A stretch of DNA of 64,000 nucleotides from contig DF237347.1 in NCBI GenBank assembly GCA_000708835.1, forward strand, positions 22,245 through 86,244, written 5' to 3'. This DNA comes from Klebsormidium nitens. Taxonomy: Eukaryota > Streptophyta > Klebsormidiophyceae > Klebsormidiales > Klebsormidiaceae. Position numbers and translations under genes: made by a program. Positions 10,660 to 31,581 of the stretch are shown one piece after another. Below the pieces are notes generated by a model. It had not been told where the DNA came from. It saw only the letters and a program-made list of their open reading frames with translations, and searched no databases. How positions within the stretch are numbered: position 1 is the first letter of the stretch; every line of letters begins with the position of its first letter.

Positions 10660-12673
10660 TCATACAACTTCGTTGGTTGCTAAGGCGGCTTCCCAAGCAT
10701 CCCTTTCTAGTTTCAAACGTGGCAGATCTGCAGCTAGACGGTCTCTATTTGCCTTGAGGGCCTCTGAGAAGTTTATCGGACAGTAGTAGGCTTCTCCTTG
10801 ATAGTAAACCCGATTAGCGAGGCGCTCAAGCGCTTCTCGGTCACTGCGGCTTTCCCTATACGATTCGCCTTGCTTCTCGCAGATGTTGTGTAATAGACAG
10901 CAAGCTAGAGTTACAGTAACAACGTTGTCTCGATTGCGCATAGGAACTTTGTCAAGCAAAATCCGCCATCTTCCCTTCAAACGCCCAAAAGCCCTCTCAA
11001 TAACAACTCGCATTCGGGACAGCTCCTTGTTAAATACCTCTTGTGTCCTAGACAGTCTCCCTTTATAAGGTGAAAGCATCCACTGCTTCAGGCCGTAGGC
11101 AGGATCGCCCAGAATAAAGTAGTTGGCCATATGCTTTGCTGCAAAAGAAACATGGAAGAAACACGTCAGATCTAAGTTTCGTGAACTCAACAATCATATT
11201 GCTGTCGACAAAACACACGTACAGTGAGCTACACACTTAGACTCATGAAAAGCCTGAAACGCACTCGCAATTCAGGGACAGTACAGCTCGGAGAGAAGTC
11301 GCTACAAGAGGTCGTGAGAAAGGCTGTATAAGAAGACGTGGTCAACATCGACAGGTTTTGAACTTCACAATCTCTTTCTAAGAGAAAACTTTTGTTGCAT
11401 GGTTGACGGAGGATGGTACTACATCTGGATAGGATCTCGAATCAAACACGAAAGCCTGGATAGCAAAACCAATGGCAAGGCCGCATCACCTTCAGCCCAA
11501 TGATGAAGATCACTTGAATGCAGGATCGCCGAGTCGTGAGTTCGAGAAGGTGTCCCCATGTCCAAGTCCCAAAATATCATGTGTGCATCACACACAGCCT
11601 GCAACGTCATAGCATGCCTCTTCTTCCGGTTGTAGAACCACCTGCAGCGACGCCGGAGTTTATGAGACGCTACAAGAACAGTAGAACTCACAGCCGCCCC
11701 CGCAAGAGTGAAACTTTTTAGTTGCCAGCTCTGATTGTTCTTGTCAACACGTAAAGAGAGTGTGATCTGTGCCGCTTTGAGCAGCGTGCTAACCACTGTA
11801 ATCCAGTCCCCAGTTCTGTGCAAGGTAGCAACTGATTAGCTTCCACGTTTGAACACTGTCTTGAATTACACTATGATTCTGCTTCGAGAAGAGTCTTTGA
11901 AGAAAACCTTACCTTTCATCTCCATCACTTGGCTTGGTTATGTAGATGTAGCTTCCGTCCACTGCACCAACTACACCAGGCAACGCTCCCTTAAACCTGA
12001 AACCTCTGGCCATCTCTTCGAGTTTCTCTACGCCTGGCCATTGGAGAAAGTCGTCGCCAAACTGTCTGATAATTGCTTTACAGACGGGCAGGACCGACTT
12101 TGTGATGTAGGCTGTTGAAAGACTGAATTGCGAAGCGAGGGTAATGAAAGCCTCTCCTCGCGCCAACCTCCAGATAACAGCAAGAACTTTGTATTGAAAA
12201 GGGATAGGCTGATTAGGTCCTGGATTGAGTTCAAAAGCCTGGCTGTAGAGTTGTGGTTTGATTCTATCGAGGATAATCTGAAAGGTTGCTTTAGATATTC
12301 TGTAATGCCGCTGGAAGCGGTGGTCAGACATGCTGTACATGGTCTTGTACCAAACTGCTGCACTCCAGTGTCCTGTTTCTGGATCCCTCCAGGGACGGCC
12401 GCGCTTGCCACCTGTGAAGTTGTAGTTACGCCTTCCGCGGCTTCTCTGTTGTCGTCTTTCAGCTTCCATCAGCATACACAGCTCTAAGGCTGCTTGTTCG
12501 CATTCAAATTCTTCCTGTCTCCTTTCACGTTCTAGCATTGTTTGATGGAGCAGAACTTGCAAGTTCTGCGCCTGTACAATGGCAGCGCAAAGCTGGACAT
12601 TTTGATTCAACAGGGCAAATGAGAGCGTAAGGAAAGCGAGCAGCCACTGCTGGACGCCAGGCGGTTGCGCCAT
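10660..12673 (-). CDS. PIF/Harbinger transposase (DDE_Tnp_4 family)
   Basis: A 463-residue DDE transposase from three exons: 12673-11913, 11641-11490 and 11138-10660. Phases close exactly (1,392 bases). The N-terminal 90 residues are predicted helical and Glu/Gln-rich. A helix-turn-helix-like part follows (HRFQRHYRISKATFQIILDR, then LASQFSLSTAYITKSV). The catalytic core is intact: Asp239 in GAVDGSYIYITKP, Asp290 in SRTHDSAIL, Asp316 in ILGDPAYG, and the glutamate in VVIERAFGRLKGRW. The start is the first in-frame ATG, at 12673; an in-frame TTG lies further upstream. Enzymes of this family cut and paste their element at three-base targets, normally together with a Myb-like partner, which is present here. 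No frameshift or stop is seen, so it could be active. Confidence 0.93.
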
Positions 12674-12910
12674 GCTGCAATACTCAATCTGATGTATGGA
12701 AATGCTGGCCGAGACTCTCTGCGTTGAAGCCCCTGGCCCTGGGCTCTGCGGCTCTGCCAAGTAGGGATCAGATCTGAGATCTGAGATCTGCGTGGCCGGC
12801 CGGGCGCCGCGCTGCGTGGCCGGGCTCCAGGTTCAGGCTTTCTAGGGTTTGGCCCGGCCCGGCCGCGAACATCGCCGCGCCCCTCGATTGCCGAGCTCCA
12901 TGTAACTTAT

Positions 12911-13019
12911 AGCCTATTTTCGGTAAGTTCGGTACGCTCGGCAAGTCCGGTAGACTCCCGGTAAAGTTGCCCCAGGCGGTACTTACCGGACTTACCGAAA
13001 CCTTCATGTAACTTCTCTC
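12911..13019 (-). repeat. Right terminal inverted repeat and subterminal repeats
   Basis: The outer repeat ends at 13019. Reading inward on the minus strand it gives GAGAGAAGTTACATG and then two CGGTAAGT-type units. A further pair of units in the opposite orientation, CGGTAAGTTCGGTA and CGGCAAGTCCGGTA, lies near 12919-12952. The arrangement mirrors the left end. Confidence 0.78.
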
Positions 13020-13298
13020 ATTGCACCAACGATTGAGGCAAGCAAAGCTGGTGCCAGCAGAAGGCCTGTAGCCTTAGGAGGCGCTCAAGAGAGAAGTCAC
13101 TCAGGTAAATTTCTTGTCTCATTGGAATAACACAACACGTTTGGAGGGGTTGCAAGCCGTCTGATTAGACGAAGTGCTGGCTCGCTAATCTAGAAGGTTG
13201 TGTTCTAAAATCCGATCTGTGAAGGAAACGCTGCGAAGCTTGTTGGCAACCCGCCGCTGTGCAAAATCAGTCCACACTTGGTCATATCGCCTCTCAAA
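13020..13298 (+). promoter_or_regulatory. NDUFV2 proximal upstream region
   Basis: Only 279 bases separate the transposon from the NDUFV2 start codon. This segment must contain the 5' untranslated region and whatever remains of the native promoter. No TATA-like element is obvious to me. Confidence 0.4.
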
Positions 13299-16403
<3,105 letters not shown>

Positions 16404-17650
16404 TACTGTTGTTCTCGTTTCTATATTCAACGTGAGCGCCAGGCACAAGCAGGCCGTTGAAGTCCAAACGAAGCTCGACGTTTCTCGAAAGCGGGCTCCT
16501 GGTCAATCCAGATTGCTGAGCGCTAGTCCTCGCAGAGTGGACTCCACTGAGTCGTGACCGACAATGAAACAAAAGATGTACCGCAGAAGCGATGGTCGCC
16601 GCTCACCCTCTTCAAGTCCTTGCTTGTCGTTCAGAATGCACTGCAGAACCTGATGATGGCGGCACGCGACCTAGGTGCAGTCAATTGCGTGACCGGCTAA
16701 TCTACATATTCGAGCTGCACATGCATGAGCGCCTCTATATAAACAAGAATCTTTGGTGAGATTGGGATGGTGAGATCTACTATATCTTCAAATTCTCGCA
16801 TGCACCCCGGGGCTTTGATATGCAGTATATACAGCACGAACGATAATGTTATAGATTTGCGTATGCATCCTCGCATGGAGCTCGAATCACTGTCATCAGT
16901 CCCTTGATTACCACGTCGGCTGCTCTAGGGGCCCTAGGTGGGCCGTCATGCATGTAAAATGCACTTGCGGTATGGATCGACATGCAAAGAAATGAAAACA
17001 CAGACCACCATGGGACTATAGAATGATCTATTCTATCTAGGCATCAAGTGGCATGTTTTCAGTTTTACATGAAGTTCCACGAGCTCCGGCTAGCCAGTAA
17101 CAACGTAAAACGAAACATGCAGTGTTGGCCAAATTCGAGCAACTGTATACATTCCCGATCGATCAACAATCGATATCTTCATTCTTAGTTTGAACAGGCT
17201 CGAAGCCAAATCCATGCGTGTGGAACTATAGCATCTCGACTCTAATTCAAAAGCATCATGACGGCACGTTCTAGCATGCCAGCAATTTTTAAGACAAGTT
17301 GCACCATTTATTAGTTAGCCACCATGCATGGCATTGCGTAAGCCCTCGCTAACAATAAGACTGAGCTTTTGGCCGCAAGCTTTATTGTGTATAATTCCAT
17401 GTATAGCAATCAGAGCTATGCTATTGCAAGCTTGTGTTTGCATCGAGGAATATCCATCTCCACAGTTTTTCGAAATGTGGCTGCACATGATACGTTATGC
17501 AGATTCACTATACCAAGCGTGTGAGACCAATTGTCCCAGCGAGACTGGGTGCTTCGCAAACAGGCTTCTCCAGAGCCTACCACCAAATCTTGTTTGTAGG
17601 CAGGTTTGTTTCATCACTCTCTTGAGCTCTCGCTTCCTAGATTATCAAAA
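16404..17650. other. Intergenic region between convergent NDUFV2 and BTB gene
   Basis: AT-richer sequence than its surroundings, with several short palindromes such as GGGCCCTAGGTGGGCC near 16930. I find no supported gene here. Confidence 0.5.
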
Positions 17651-19648
17651 TTACGGGGTCAGCTCGACATTGGTAAGATCCATCGAGCTCTTTGGTTGTG
17701 AATCCTCCCAACTCATGTTCGTCTTTGCGACTTCTTCGAATAGTGCAAGCTGCTCCACTGTTAAGCTCTCCCATAGCTCGGGTCCAGTGAACCTATCCCT
17801 CACGATTTTCCTTACCTTTTCACGAATTTTCGGGATGACTGAAGCGTGTTCCTTTTTCAGCAGCTCAAGCCAGGACGACGCTGCTGATTTGTCCGTTGGA
17901 GACAATAACAATATCATCGATGGCCGAGCAGAGATCAGGAACACCGCAAGCCTCAGCCAAGGAGAACAGGTCCTGCAATCCGCAAGGGCTTCGAATTTTA
18001 GAAGTGCCGATTGAGGCCCTGAGGCCGTCTGAGGTGGTGCCAAACGGAGGACTGAAGCAGGCAAACGATATTCAGGCGTCTACGTAACAGTGTCAATTGT
18101 ATGCTGCCGCTGTCATCAAGGAGCTCTCTCGGAGCTCTTATACAGGGTAGTTGAAAGGAAGAGGTGGCCCTTGCTTTATATAGCTTATGGTGCACTTCCC
18201 ATCCCTCTTCCGACTGTTCTTGCTCAGGAAACCTAAAAACTAGGTCAGAAAAGCTCAGCAAAAGCAAGGTAGCATTAGGCACCAGGTCATAGCAGGCCCT
18301 AATATCCATGAACATGTTTAAAACAAACACAATCATCCGATGTCCAGCACTCGATGTTTAGGAAGGCACCAAAAATGCAGCCTTCCACACCTGCTGTCCA
18401 AGCAAGTGGCTTCTAAGACTTCAGTTCGTCTTCAGCCACTCCAAGTGACTTTGAGCCATATAGCAGGATGAATGAAGAGTGTGTCCAACACAAAGAAGCC
18501 TTAGACGAGCAAAGTCGAGCACAAGCAAGTTTATGGCATGTCGACAGGAGCTTTGACCTGCTTAGCATAGGGAAACCTCCCGTGCTTAGTGCAAAAGACC
18601 GAGTTGCGATACTGGGTTCTCGGGAGAAGTATTTACCTGCATCATTGACGCGTCCGACGGGTCGAGCTCTCCCAGCGACCAGACATCTCCATAGATATAC
18701 CGCAGAAATGCTTGGATGACAGTTGCATCTACCGGGCAGGGCAGCTCCAAGTCCAGTTTCTTGTTCAAGTTCCAAGTAGTCCCTGACCAATCCTCTTTGA
18801 ACTTTGTTGCAAAATAGGGGATGCTCACAAGGACAGCAGAGTGAGCAGGGACCTTCGAACCATCCTGCACCATGCGTGAGTCCTAAGTGAGCAAAGATGG
18901 AGAACTCCTCAAGACTCCCCTCAACAAGAATACACACGCTCCCTTGAGCATCAAACAAGAGGATAAGATCACCACAGATTGCATATGTACCACCTGCACT
19001 TTACGAGCAACGTTGGCAATCAAGGATTCATTTCATTCTTACCTTGCAGATTAGTTTCAGATCCCCTGTGTGGAAAGCATTCTCGAGCAGAGACTTCCTA
19101 AGGACCATGTCTTTCACAGGAGACGCGAAAAAGTACTTGGTAGCGACAGAGTTCACTACGACCGAGATACTTAGGTTGGTGTACGGCCAGTAGTCAAAAG
19201 CTAGGCTCCAGGCAAAAGCAGACGATGCCTGCGGCGAAACCACAACAGCCTGGCTATTTGCTTGCACTGTCTTCAGAATCACCGATGCGACTTGACAGCC
19301 CTTAGCAAGAACTGTTTCTTGTCCTCCAGCCACAGTTGTGCTCCTGAAGACAATGCAAATAGTACTGCTAGGTCGGGATGAATAAGTACTCGCCCGGTCA
19401 CAACTGACGTTCAAAGTTCCAAGATTCGTTGAATCAAGCCCTCCAACTAGTGCAACATGCGGCCCACGAATTAGTGTGTAGTGCTCAACTTGTCCGACAG
19501 CGTATTGCTTGGCAAATGGAATTGTATATACCAAGCTGCAGCTAGCATGTTCTGACTTCGACTGATCACTCGCTTCCTCTGGAAGCTCTGCAGAAAGCTC
19601 AACCCTGGAAGGCTTCAGGATTGTTCTCTTTTCCTCCATGTCTGACAT
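17651..19648 (-). CDS. BTB/POZ domain protein (3' half unresolved)
   Basis: Exons 19648-19043 and 18864-18637 are clear and join in phase. Exon 1 gives 202 residues; the first about 190 are not a domain I recognise. The BTB fold starts at its end and runs across the junction: LKLICK then DGSKVPAHSAVLVSIPYFAT, KFKEDWSG, and FLRYIYGDVW. BTB domains mediate dimerisation, often as substrate adaptors of CUL3 ubiquitin ligases. Downstream, a segment from about 17972 begins after a good acceptor (GATTGCAG) and reads DLFSLAEACGVPDLCSAIDD, typical of the BACK-like region after BTB. That frame stops after about 29 codons, and a neighbouring frame stays open to 17651 with LELLKKEHASVIPKIREKV. The exons between 18636 and 17972 could not be joined. 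The gene may be frameshifted, mis-assembled or partly degraded. Confidence 0.72.
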
Positions 19649-20289
19649 TGCTGAAACTTAACCTAGTCTCGAGATTATGTTTGTCTTTCTGGCGCGGGTG
19701 TCTTTTTCGGAATCTCCTTTTGCACGCCCACTCCTCGATCTGGGACTCCCTCAGATATATGCAATGCCGTGCCGCACAGGCAATCTGAAGACGCCTCTTC
19801 TGCGGCCTATGTTCGCAAGCTCCCGCAAGCGCTCCTTGAAGTTCGAGTTTGAACCTCGATTCTGAACGACTGCATCTCGAGACGCACTGTTCGAGCAAGC
19901 TGGGAACTGGATGATCCCTCCAAGAGCGACGAGTCGGTGCGCGGTAATGGTTAATAGCTACCTGTCCTAACTAGGTACTAGGACTAGTGCCATACTACCG
20001 ACGCCGTATCTAGTTCCAGGACTGTTCCTGATTTACTTGGGCTGGCAAGAGGGATGCGCATCATCTAGGTAGGTACCGCGTAGCTAGTAGTCATCAGATT
20101 CATTGTCATGCGGCATGGCGTGCCCTCACGCCCTCATCATACCGGACTAGACGAGCTGAACGAGCAAGGCATCAAAGACAGGAAACTGCTGTAGAAAGTT
20201 GAGCTCTTTTGAGCTACAAGGTGCACTTTGTACGAGGCAGGGGAAGCTCACATCCTCTGAGTCTCTTCGCCACTTTTACTTTTGGGAAA
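19649..20289. promoter_or_regulatory. Divergent promoter region, BTB gene and KH gene
   Basis: About 640 bases separate two start codons facing away from each other. The interval contains repeated CTAGGTAC/TAGGTA-type words between 19970 and 20095. No classical core promoter motif is evident. Confidence 0.4.
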
Positions 20290-23200
20290 ATGATGAGCCA
20301 AATGCAAGATCAGAGGTCATCCAATGGGCCACGGAAGAGGCAGTTTGACGGACCTGACAGAGGCCAGGCAAAGCGGCCAGCAGGAGTTCCAGAGACCCTC
20401 TTCAGGCTTCTTGTTCCAGGCAAGCGGGTAGGGAGCTTGATTGGGAAAGGAGGTTCAATCATCAAGCAGATGAGGGAGGAAACAGGGGCACGAATCACCG
20501 TAGCAGATGCCCCTCCGGTGAGTTGAGGAGCACACTGGTTTGAGATTGGATGCAGGTGGAGGACTTGCTTTTTGGAAACCTGGCAACTCTTGAGAATGAT
20601 AGGATGGGAGTCCGCTTTGATGTATCTGAATTTCACGGCTTGTTCCTTGCCAGACCCAATTATCATCATTTGTCAAGTTCGATGCTCTCTGATCCTTGCT
20701 GCATGTTCCTTGCAGTCTTCAGAAGAGCGGATGGTCATCATCCAGGCACAGGAGGTCGTTCAAAATGTGCAATTTGGACCCGCGCAGCTGGCGCTCTTCA
20801 GGGTGCACAACCGGTTACTAGAAGTAAGTTGGTTGGATTGCCAAGCTACAACCTTGATGGAATACTCACAGTGTAATATATCTGCGTGCCTTCAAAGTAC
20901 TGAGCTTTTTTGCTCACCAGACGCAGCGGCTGACGGTCGATGCAGACTGTTGAGCAGTTACTCTTGGGATTGTGTACGGGTTTACTTGCACCGCCTGCTC
21001 ATGCTCCCCTAGATTGAAATTGGTTTCTGCAATCAAAGGTGGTTGCATGTCGCCTACATGAGGAGGCTTCCTTGTCATCATGATGTCTCGTCTCTGGTTT
21101 GCAGGCCATAGCACAAGAAGCAGAAAAGACTGGGGCCGTTCCTGATGGTGGCAGGGTCACGACGCGCCTTCTCATCGCGGACACGCAGGCAGGGTCGGTG
21201 ATCGGCAGGAAGGGGGACATCATCAAGCAGATCCGGGAGAACTCAAAGGCCTTCATCAAAGTCCTGACGCAGGAAGAGAACCCGTCCACAGCAACGCAGG
21301 AGGATAGGGTGGTGCAGGTGAGAGTCTGGGGCAGGCGATGTTTTTTGTCTATTAGAAGACCTTGTTAGCCTTGATTCATCCATAACATTATGATTGGTTG
21401 GCAAAGGTCGCACCTTGCATTTTACGGTTTGAATAAAACTGAACGCCACCTGCCGTGTTAGTTGCAGCATGATGGCCAGAGCATGTTCTGGTCCTCTTTT
21501 GAAACAATTTTGGATTGAGCTCCTAACCTCTAGCGCTGCTGCCTGTTGCCTCACGCTTGAGTTGGGAGCGGCATTGACTGGACGACCTGCAGGAACGGGG
21601 CGTTGCATTCAAACCACCAGCTTGCAGTTTGTCCAACTACTGCAGTTGATGCTTTGACTTACGCTGTTGCAGTTGCTTCCTTTTGCACCACTTGCATGCT
21701 GAAGCATCTCTCTAACATTGACCAGATTGTTGGCGAACCTGCACAAGTCCAACTTGCCCTTGAAATTGTCTCAAAGCAGCTAAGGTGAGCAGGGTGCTCA
21801 TCGCTTTACAATTTATCCAAAAAACTTGACTTCCAGAAGAGTTGGAGTGGAGTATGTTCCTTCAGGTTCTGCTTTTAATGTTTGTGCTTTTGGGCTTGTT
21901 GTGCTCTCTCATAAGAGCTGTCACGTTTGCATTATCTCCTACAGTTCTGATGGACCTACAGACTTCAAGTAGCTGTGCTGAATTTGCCTTCTGGCTTGCA
22001 CTGGATTATCACCAAGATAGGTTTCTGCTGTTTTTCTGGTCTGCTCTTTGCATGAAGCAGAGGATACAATGTCTGGTATTGTGCCCCATGATGTCACCCA
22101 AATTGGTCCTAGCCTTTCTTCCAAGAAGAGAGACTGCGGACAAACTCAACCGCTGATTTTTATCTGAGGGCATAATCCAGAGAGGTTTTGGACAGTGATT
22201 GACAAGTTATTGTTTGCGTTGCTGTATATTCTGGTGTTTGTACCTTTCCAGCCTACGCTTATTTCTTTCTTGTTTCTTCAAATGTGGTTTGATGTATGCT
22301 CGTGCCTGTGCGCTTTCACATTCGCTACCTGCAAGATGCCATGACATTTTCCTTCTAATGCATCATCATTTCAGGCCCCTGGCTTCTTTTCAGTTTCACG
22401 TTCTCTGTCGACACAGAACTCATCAGTGCCTTCAGGGTCCTCCTTACTTACTGGCGGTCTTGACTTTAGAGCGCAGTCTTTTCACCAACAAAACTCTCGC
22501 TTGCATAAGTTATGAAGTCGCTTCTTTTGACTCTTATTTCTGTTTGTTTTGGGCTTAATTGCACCATACCAAAATTTGTGCAGAGAGAACCCTCCAAAGG
22601 GTCAGGGCGCAGCAGAACACCGTCTCCCAAGCGGCCCCCAGCAGCAAGTCTTCGCTCCCCCGCAGCCCTTCATACCCTCCTCGACTCCCCTCAGCTTCGG
22701 CACCGCTTACCAGATCGAACCCAGCACTGGGGCCCTCGTTCCTGTGCCCATCTCGCGAGGGCCTGCTTCTGCGCCCCCCCCCTTGCGCTTCGAAGAGCAT
22801 CGGGGGGACAGAATGTTCGCTCAAGAGCAGTTCAACCGCTCCCAGGGGGAGCCAAACAACCTGGGCGCAGTCTACGGTGCACGGGGGGACGCTCTGCTAC
22901 CAAGGCGAGACGTTGGCCCCAGTGGTTTGGTTAACGGGGGGAGCTTCCCATTGGACGAAGGAATCATCAACCGGACAGTGGACTACAGCCGAATAGCAAT
23001 GAGCCGGCCTCAGGGCGAGTTCGATCAGCACGGAGGGCAGCAACCGAGGGGCCAAGACGCTGCTTTTGAGCGGAGAGCCACTCCTCCTTGGGCTAGGGGT
23101 ACAAACCCGGACCAAGCAGGGGGGCATGGTCAGGGGGGCCTTGGTATTGGGGTTTTGGGCGCAGGGGGGGAACTTCCCGGAGGTCCAAGTAGCGGGGTCC

Positions 23201-23882
23201 TGGGTACGGGAGGGTTCGGCGGAGGGTCTGGTGCGGGTCCCAGCATTGGGTCGACTGTGAAGATGAGCGTGAAGATGACGATCGCGCGATCCATGCTGGG
23301 CGCGGTGATCGGGCGGAAGGGCGCGAACGTGCAGCAGATTCGGCAGGTTTCGGGGGCCTTGGTCAAGGTACGGGAACTACGTCCTTGCCGTGCTGCTCTT
23401 GTTACCTCTGTTGTTGATGGCCTTGATTTGTTTAGGACGTCTGCTCCCCCGTTTATTCCTGCGCATCCGGTGCTTTGTGTGCCTTCGGTCGCAAAATTGC
23501 TCTGCTTGAAAACCTGCCCTACTCAGCCGTCAAGTGTCTTGCTCGGACTGTAGCACTGCGGACCTTCGTCTACTTTTCGAAATGTCTGATTAAAACAATA
23601 TGTCCCTTTCATCTCCCTTTTACAACTTTCCAGGTACACGACAAGGAGGAGCAGCCCGTGGTGGAGATTGAAGGCTCGATGGAGGCCGTCACAGCAGCCC
23701 AGAATCTGATCCAGCAGTCCGTGATGCAAGCGGAGCAGGACAGGGCTCGCGGAGATCGACCGCCCCCCAGGTATAACGCGCCGCAAGCGCCTGCGCTTGG
23801 GGGCCAGTTCGGGGGGGCGGGGTTCCAGAATCAGGGAGGAGGCGCAAGGGCTCCCGGCTTTGGGGGGCCGCAGCGGCGATGA
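20290..23882 (+). CDS. Triple-KH RNA-binding protein, PCBP/HEN4-like
   Basis: A 546-residue protein from six exons: 20290-20517, 20716-20823, 21105-21317, 21726-21784, 22584-23367 and 23634-23882 (TGA). All phases close. KH1 spans roughly residues 36-90 with the GXXG loop GKGG at 52-55. KH2 covers about 129-203 with GRKG at 146-149. KH3 covers about 428-494 with GRKG at 446-449. Each KH fold is split by an intron just after its variable loop. The 220-residue linker between KH2 and KH3 is Pro, Gln and Gly-rich, and the C-terminus ends in a Gly/Arg-rich tail (GGARAPGFGGPQRR). This layout matches plant KH proteins such as HEN4, PEPPER and FLK, which act in nuclear pre-mRNA processing. Which of these it equals cannot be decided by eye. 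Start is the ATG at 20290, the first of two adjacent methionines. Confidence 0.92.
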
Positions 23883-25918
23883 TTTGTGAGCAGTAGATGC
23901 GGAAGATTGGAAGATGACGGGGGAGATCGAATTTTCGATGAACTCGATTTCCAAGTGACGTTTGGTTGGGAGGCAAACGCGGGTTATTGAGAGGGGAGAG
24001 CATTTGTGAGGGGTGGTGTGGAGCCGCGGGGCCTCAGCATGATTGGCATGCTACGGCTTGTCCCAGATGGGTGAGGAACCGGATGGCTGAGCTACAAGCA
24101 GATTTCGTTGCAGCGGAAGCAGGTAAGTTTGGTGAACGCGCTTTGATTGACTCTGGTGCAAAAGCAACTGACCAGATCACCAAGGCCGTCTTGACCAAAG
24201 CCGTCTTGACCACCCCCCAAACGTGGAACAGACAGCGCCACTAAGTTCGACTCCTGCAGCCAAAGAGTCCGAAACCCAATAGCCAACCCCCTCTCTAACA
24301 GTTGTAGTTATCCCTCTTCTACCCGGGCATCTTTCACACGATGATTCCAAAACCCAAGCCTTTTAGCGCAGCAGGCTGCTATCTCAAGTAACCCCGTGTC
24401 GGACCTGACCCGGAACCCCTCCACATTGGTGCCTAGATCAAGCTTGCAAACCAGACGAGGGTAGAATTGACGGTGCACGGAGGTTCCTTTCATGTCCTGT
24501 AGTAAACAATACACGGCCCTTTCGCCATTCGAATCACTCTCTGAGGCCATCTACATTTGTTGGTACAAGTACTTTTGCAGGACCTTGTAAACCTTTGCTT
24601 CGTAAACGTGAGTAGACCCGTGCTATTTGACTATGAATTGCAATTCTCAACCGCTGAATCCCCACAGACTTCCTGCTTCTCCAGAGTAGATTGCGTGCTG
24701 CTTTTCTAAAACAAAGTTGTGTGCCGCATCTCATCACGCCGCGATAGCTATCTCTTGTGGCTCTGGAGGAATATCTCCGTTCCAAAACTGCTTTCATTGG
24801 GAATCTCTCCTATATCATCCCAAACCAGGGTTTTACTTCACTCCCACGAAATCATTTCGTGGGAACCCTTCCCTACTACGAACGTAGTCGCATCCATGCT
24901 CTCGTGTCTTTCCCATAGTCACTCATCATCCACTCCGAGCGATGGTTCTCCTCTCGTAGCCAAACATCAACATTTCACCACTCTTCCCCTCTAGCCCCAA
25001 AATGTGTCGAAAAGATATTGTTTCAGTCGCGCTAAGGAAGCCAACGGACAAGTTGGGGGATTGGAGACAAGTTTTGAATGTCATGCACAAGGCGAATCAG
25101 GAGCTTGACAATATGGAACCCAAGCAGATCATTACCTACCCATCTAGCTGGGCTGCAACTCGAGCTTGTTATGCCAGACCAGTAACAACAACAAAAGCCA
25201 AAAATATAGAGAGAACCGTTGCGCCCAAGTGCATAGGACTGCACGAACATGATATTACTGCATTGCAGACAATGCTGAAAGCTTTAATCGTCATTAGAGG
25301 TAGGTGATGAAGAAGGGCTTACATTGCATGCAACAAGCATCTGGTGGGTCGTAAGACAGTCGTTTGGTGACAATTAGGATGCCCACTGCTCGCGAGCTGC
25401 TTTGTCATGCAGGCCCGACGCACGTCTGCATGTATGTCGCTCGCATACAGTTACCTGCCTGCACTTCCCGGCACATTCATGTCAGTAAATGTTGATGCAT
25501 AATTATCTGCAGCCTCATGCCGTAATGTGGAAGGAGCTAGCCTACAGGTACCAAGTGACCGTGCGTGGCCAGATGCGGATTCGAACATATAATGCATGAT
25601 GTGTCAGAAGACAGCTGGATTAAGAAGCATGTAGGGTGTCAGAAGTTACAACTCAGCTCTACAAACTTCGTCGACAGATCGTTTATTGATGAAGCCCCGC
25701 AGTGACTCCGAAGTTGCTTGTTTCAGCGCCATGGCAGCCTAGGTGGCAATAGACACGTATGAAAAGAACCAACCATCAGCACATGTCGGCATCATTGTGC
25801 CGTTCCTACAACTCGAGCGCCATTCGCCGATCGTTGACTACAGCTCCATCATACATTCGTGCCAAGGTTGAAAGATACAAAACGGTAGTTGACCCCCAAG
25901 GAGAATGTATTGGATGCT
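23883..25918. other. Two-kilobase region without a supported gene
   Basis: It lies between the convergent KH and ADSL genes. A 101-codon open frame with an ATG at 25002 has no recognisable features and no splice context. A 15-base tandem pair CAAGGCCGTCTTGAC lies at 24181-24210. Two hairpins are annotated separately. Confidence 0.45.
24842..24888. repeat. Two adjacent perfect hairpins
   Basis: TCCCACGAAA at 24842-24851 pairs with TTTCGTGGGA at 24855-24864 across a three-base loop. Eleven bases later ACTACG pairs with CGTAGT around two bases (24875-24888). Their role is unknown; they could be part of a degraded foldback element. Confidence 0.6.

Positions 25919-31581
<5,663 letters not shown>

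Larger units (their letters stand above)
5604..13019. mobile_element. PIF/Harbinger DNA transposon, 7.4 kb, apparently complete
   Basis: The ends match as inverted repeats. The left end reads GAGGGAAGTTACATG and the right end, complemented, GAGAGAAGTTACATG; both are followed within about ten bases by CGGTAAGT(T/C)CGGTAA. An ATT duplication flanks both ends. Inside are the two genes expected of an autonomous Harbinger element in convergent orientation: a Myb/SANT-like protein (6142-10024, +) and a DDE transposase (10660-12673, -). Both are open and correctly phased where sequence is available. A 569-base N gap at 8008-8576 lies in the accessory gene, so the real length is uncertain. Clean ends and open genes point to a fairly recent insertion. 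It lies about 280 bases upstream of the NDUFV2 start codon. Confidence 0.88.

Noticed and set aside
25002-25307. A 101-codon frame with an ATG
   Set aside because: No domain, no splice context and no similarity I can recognise; likely chance.
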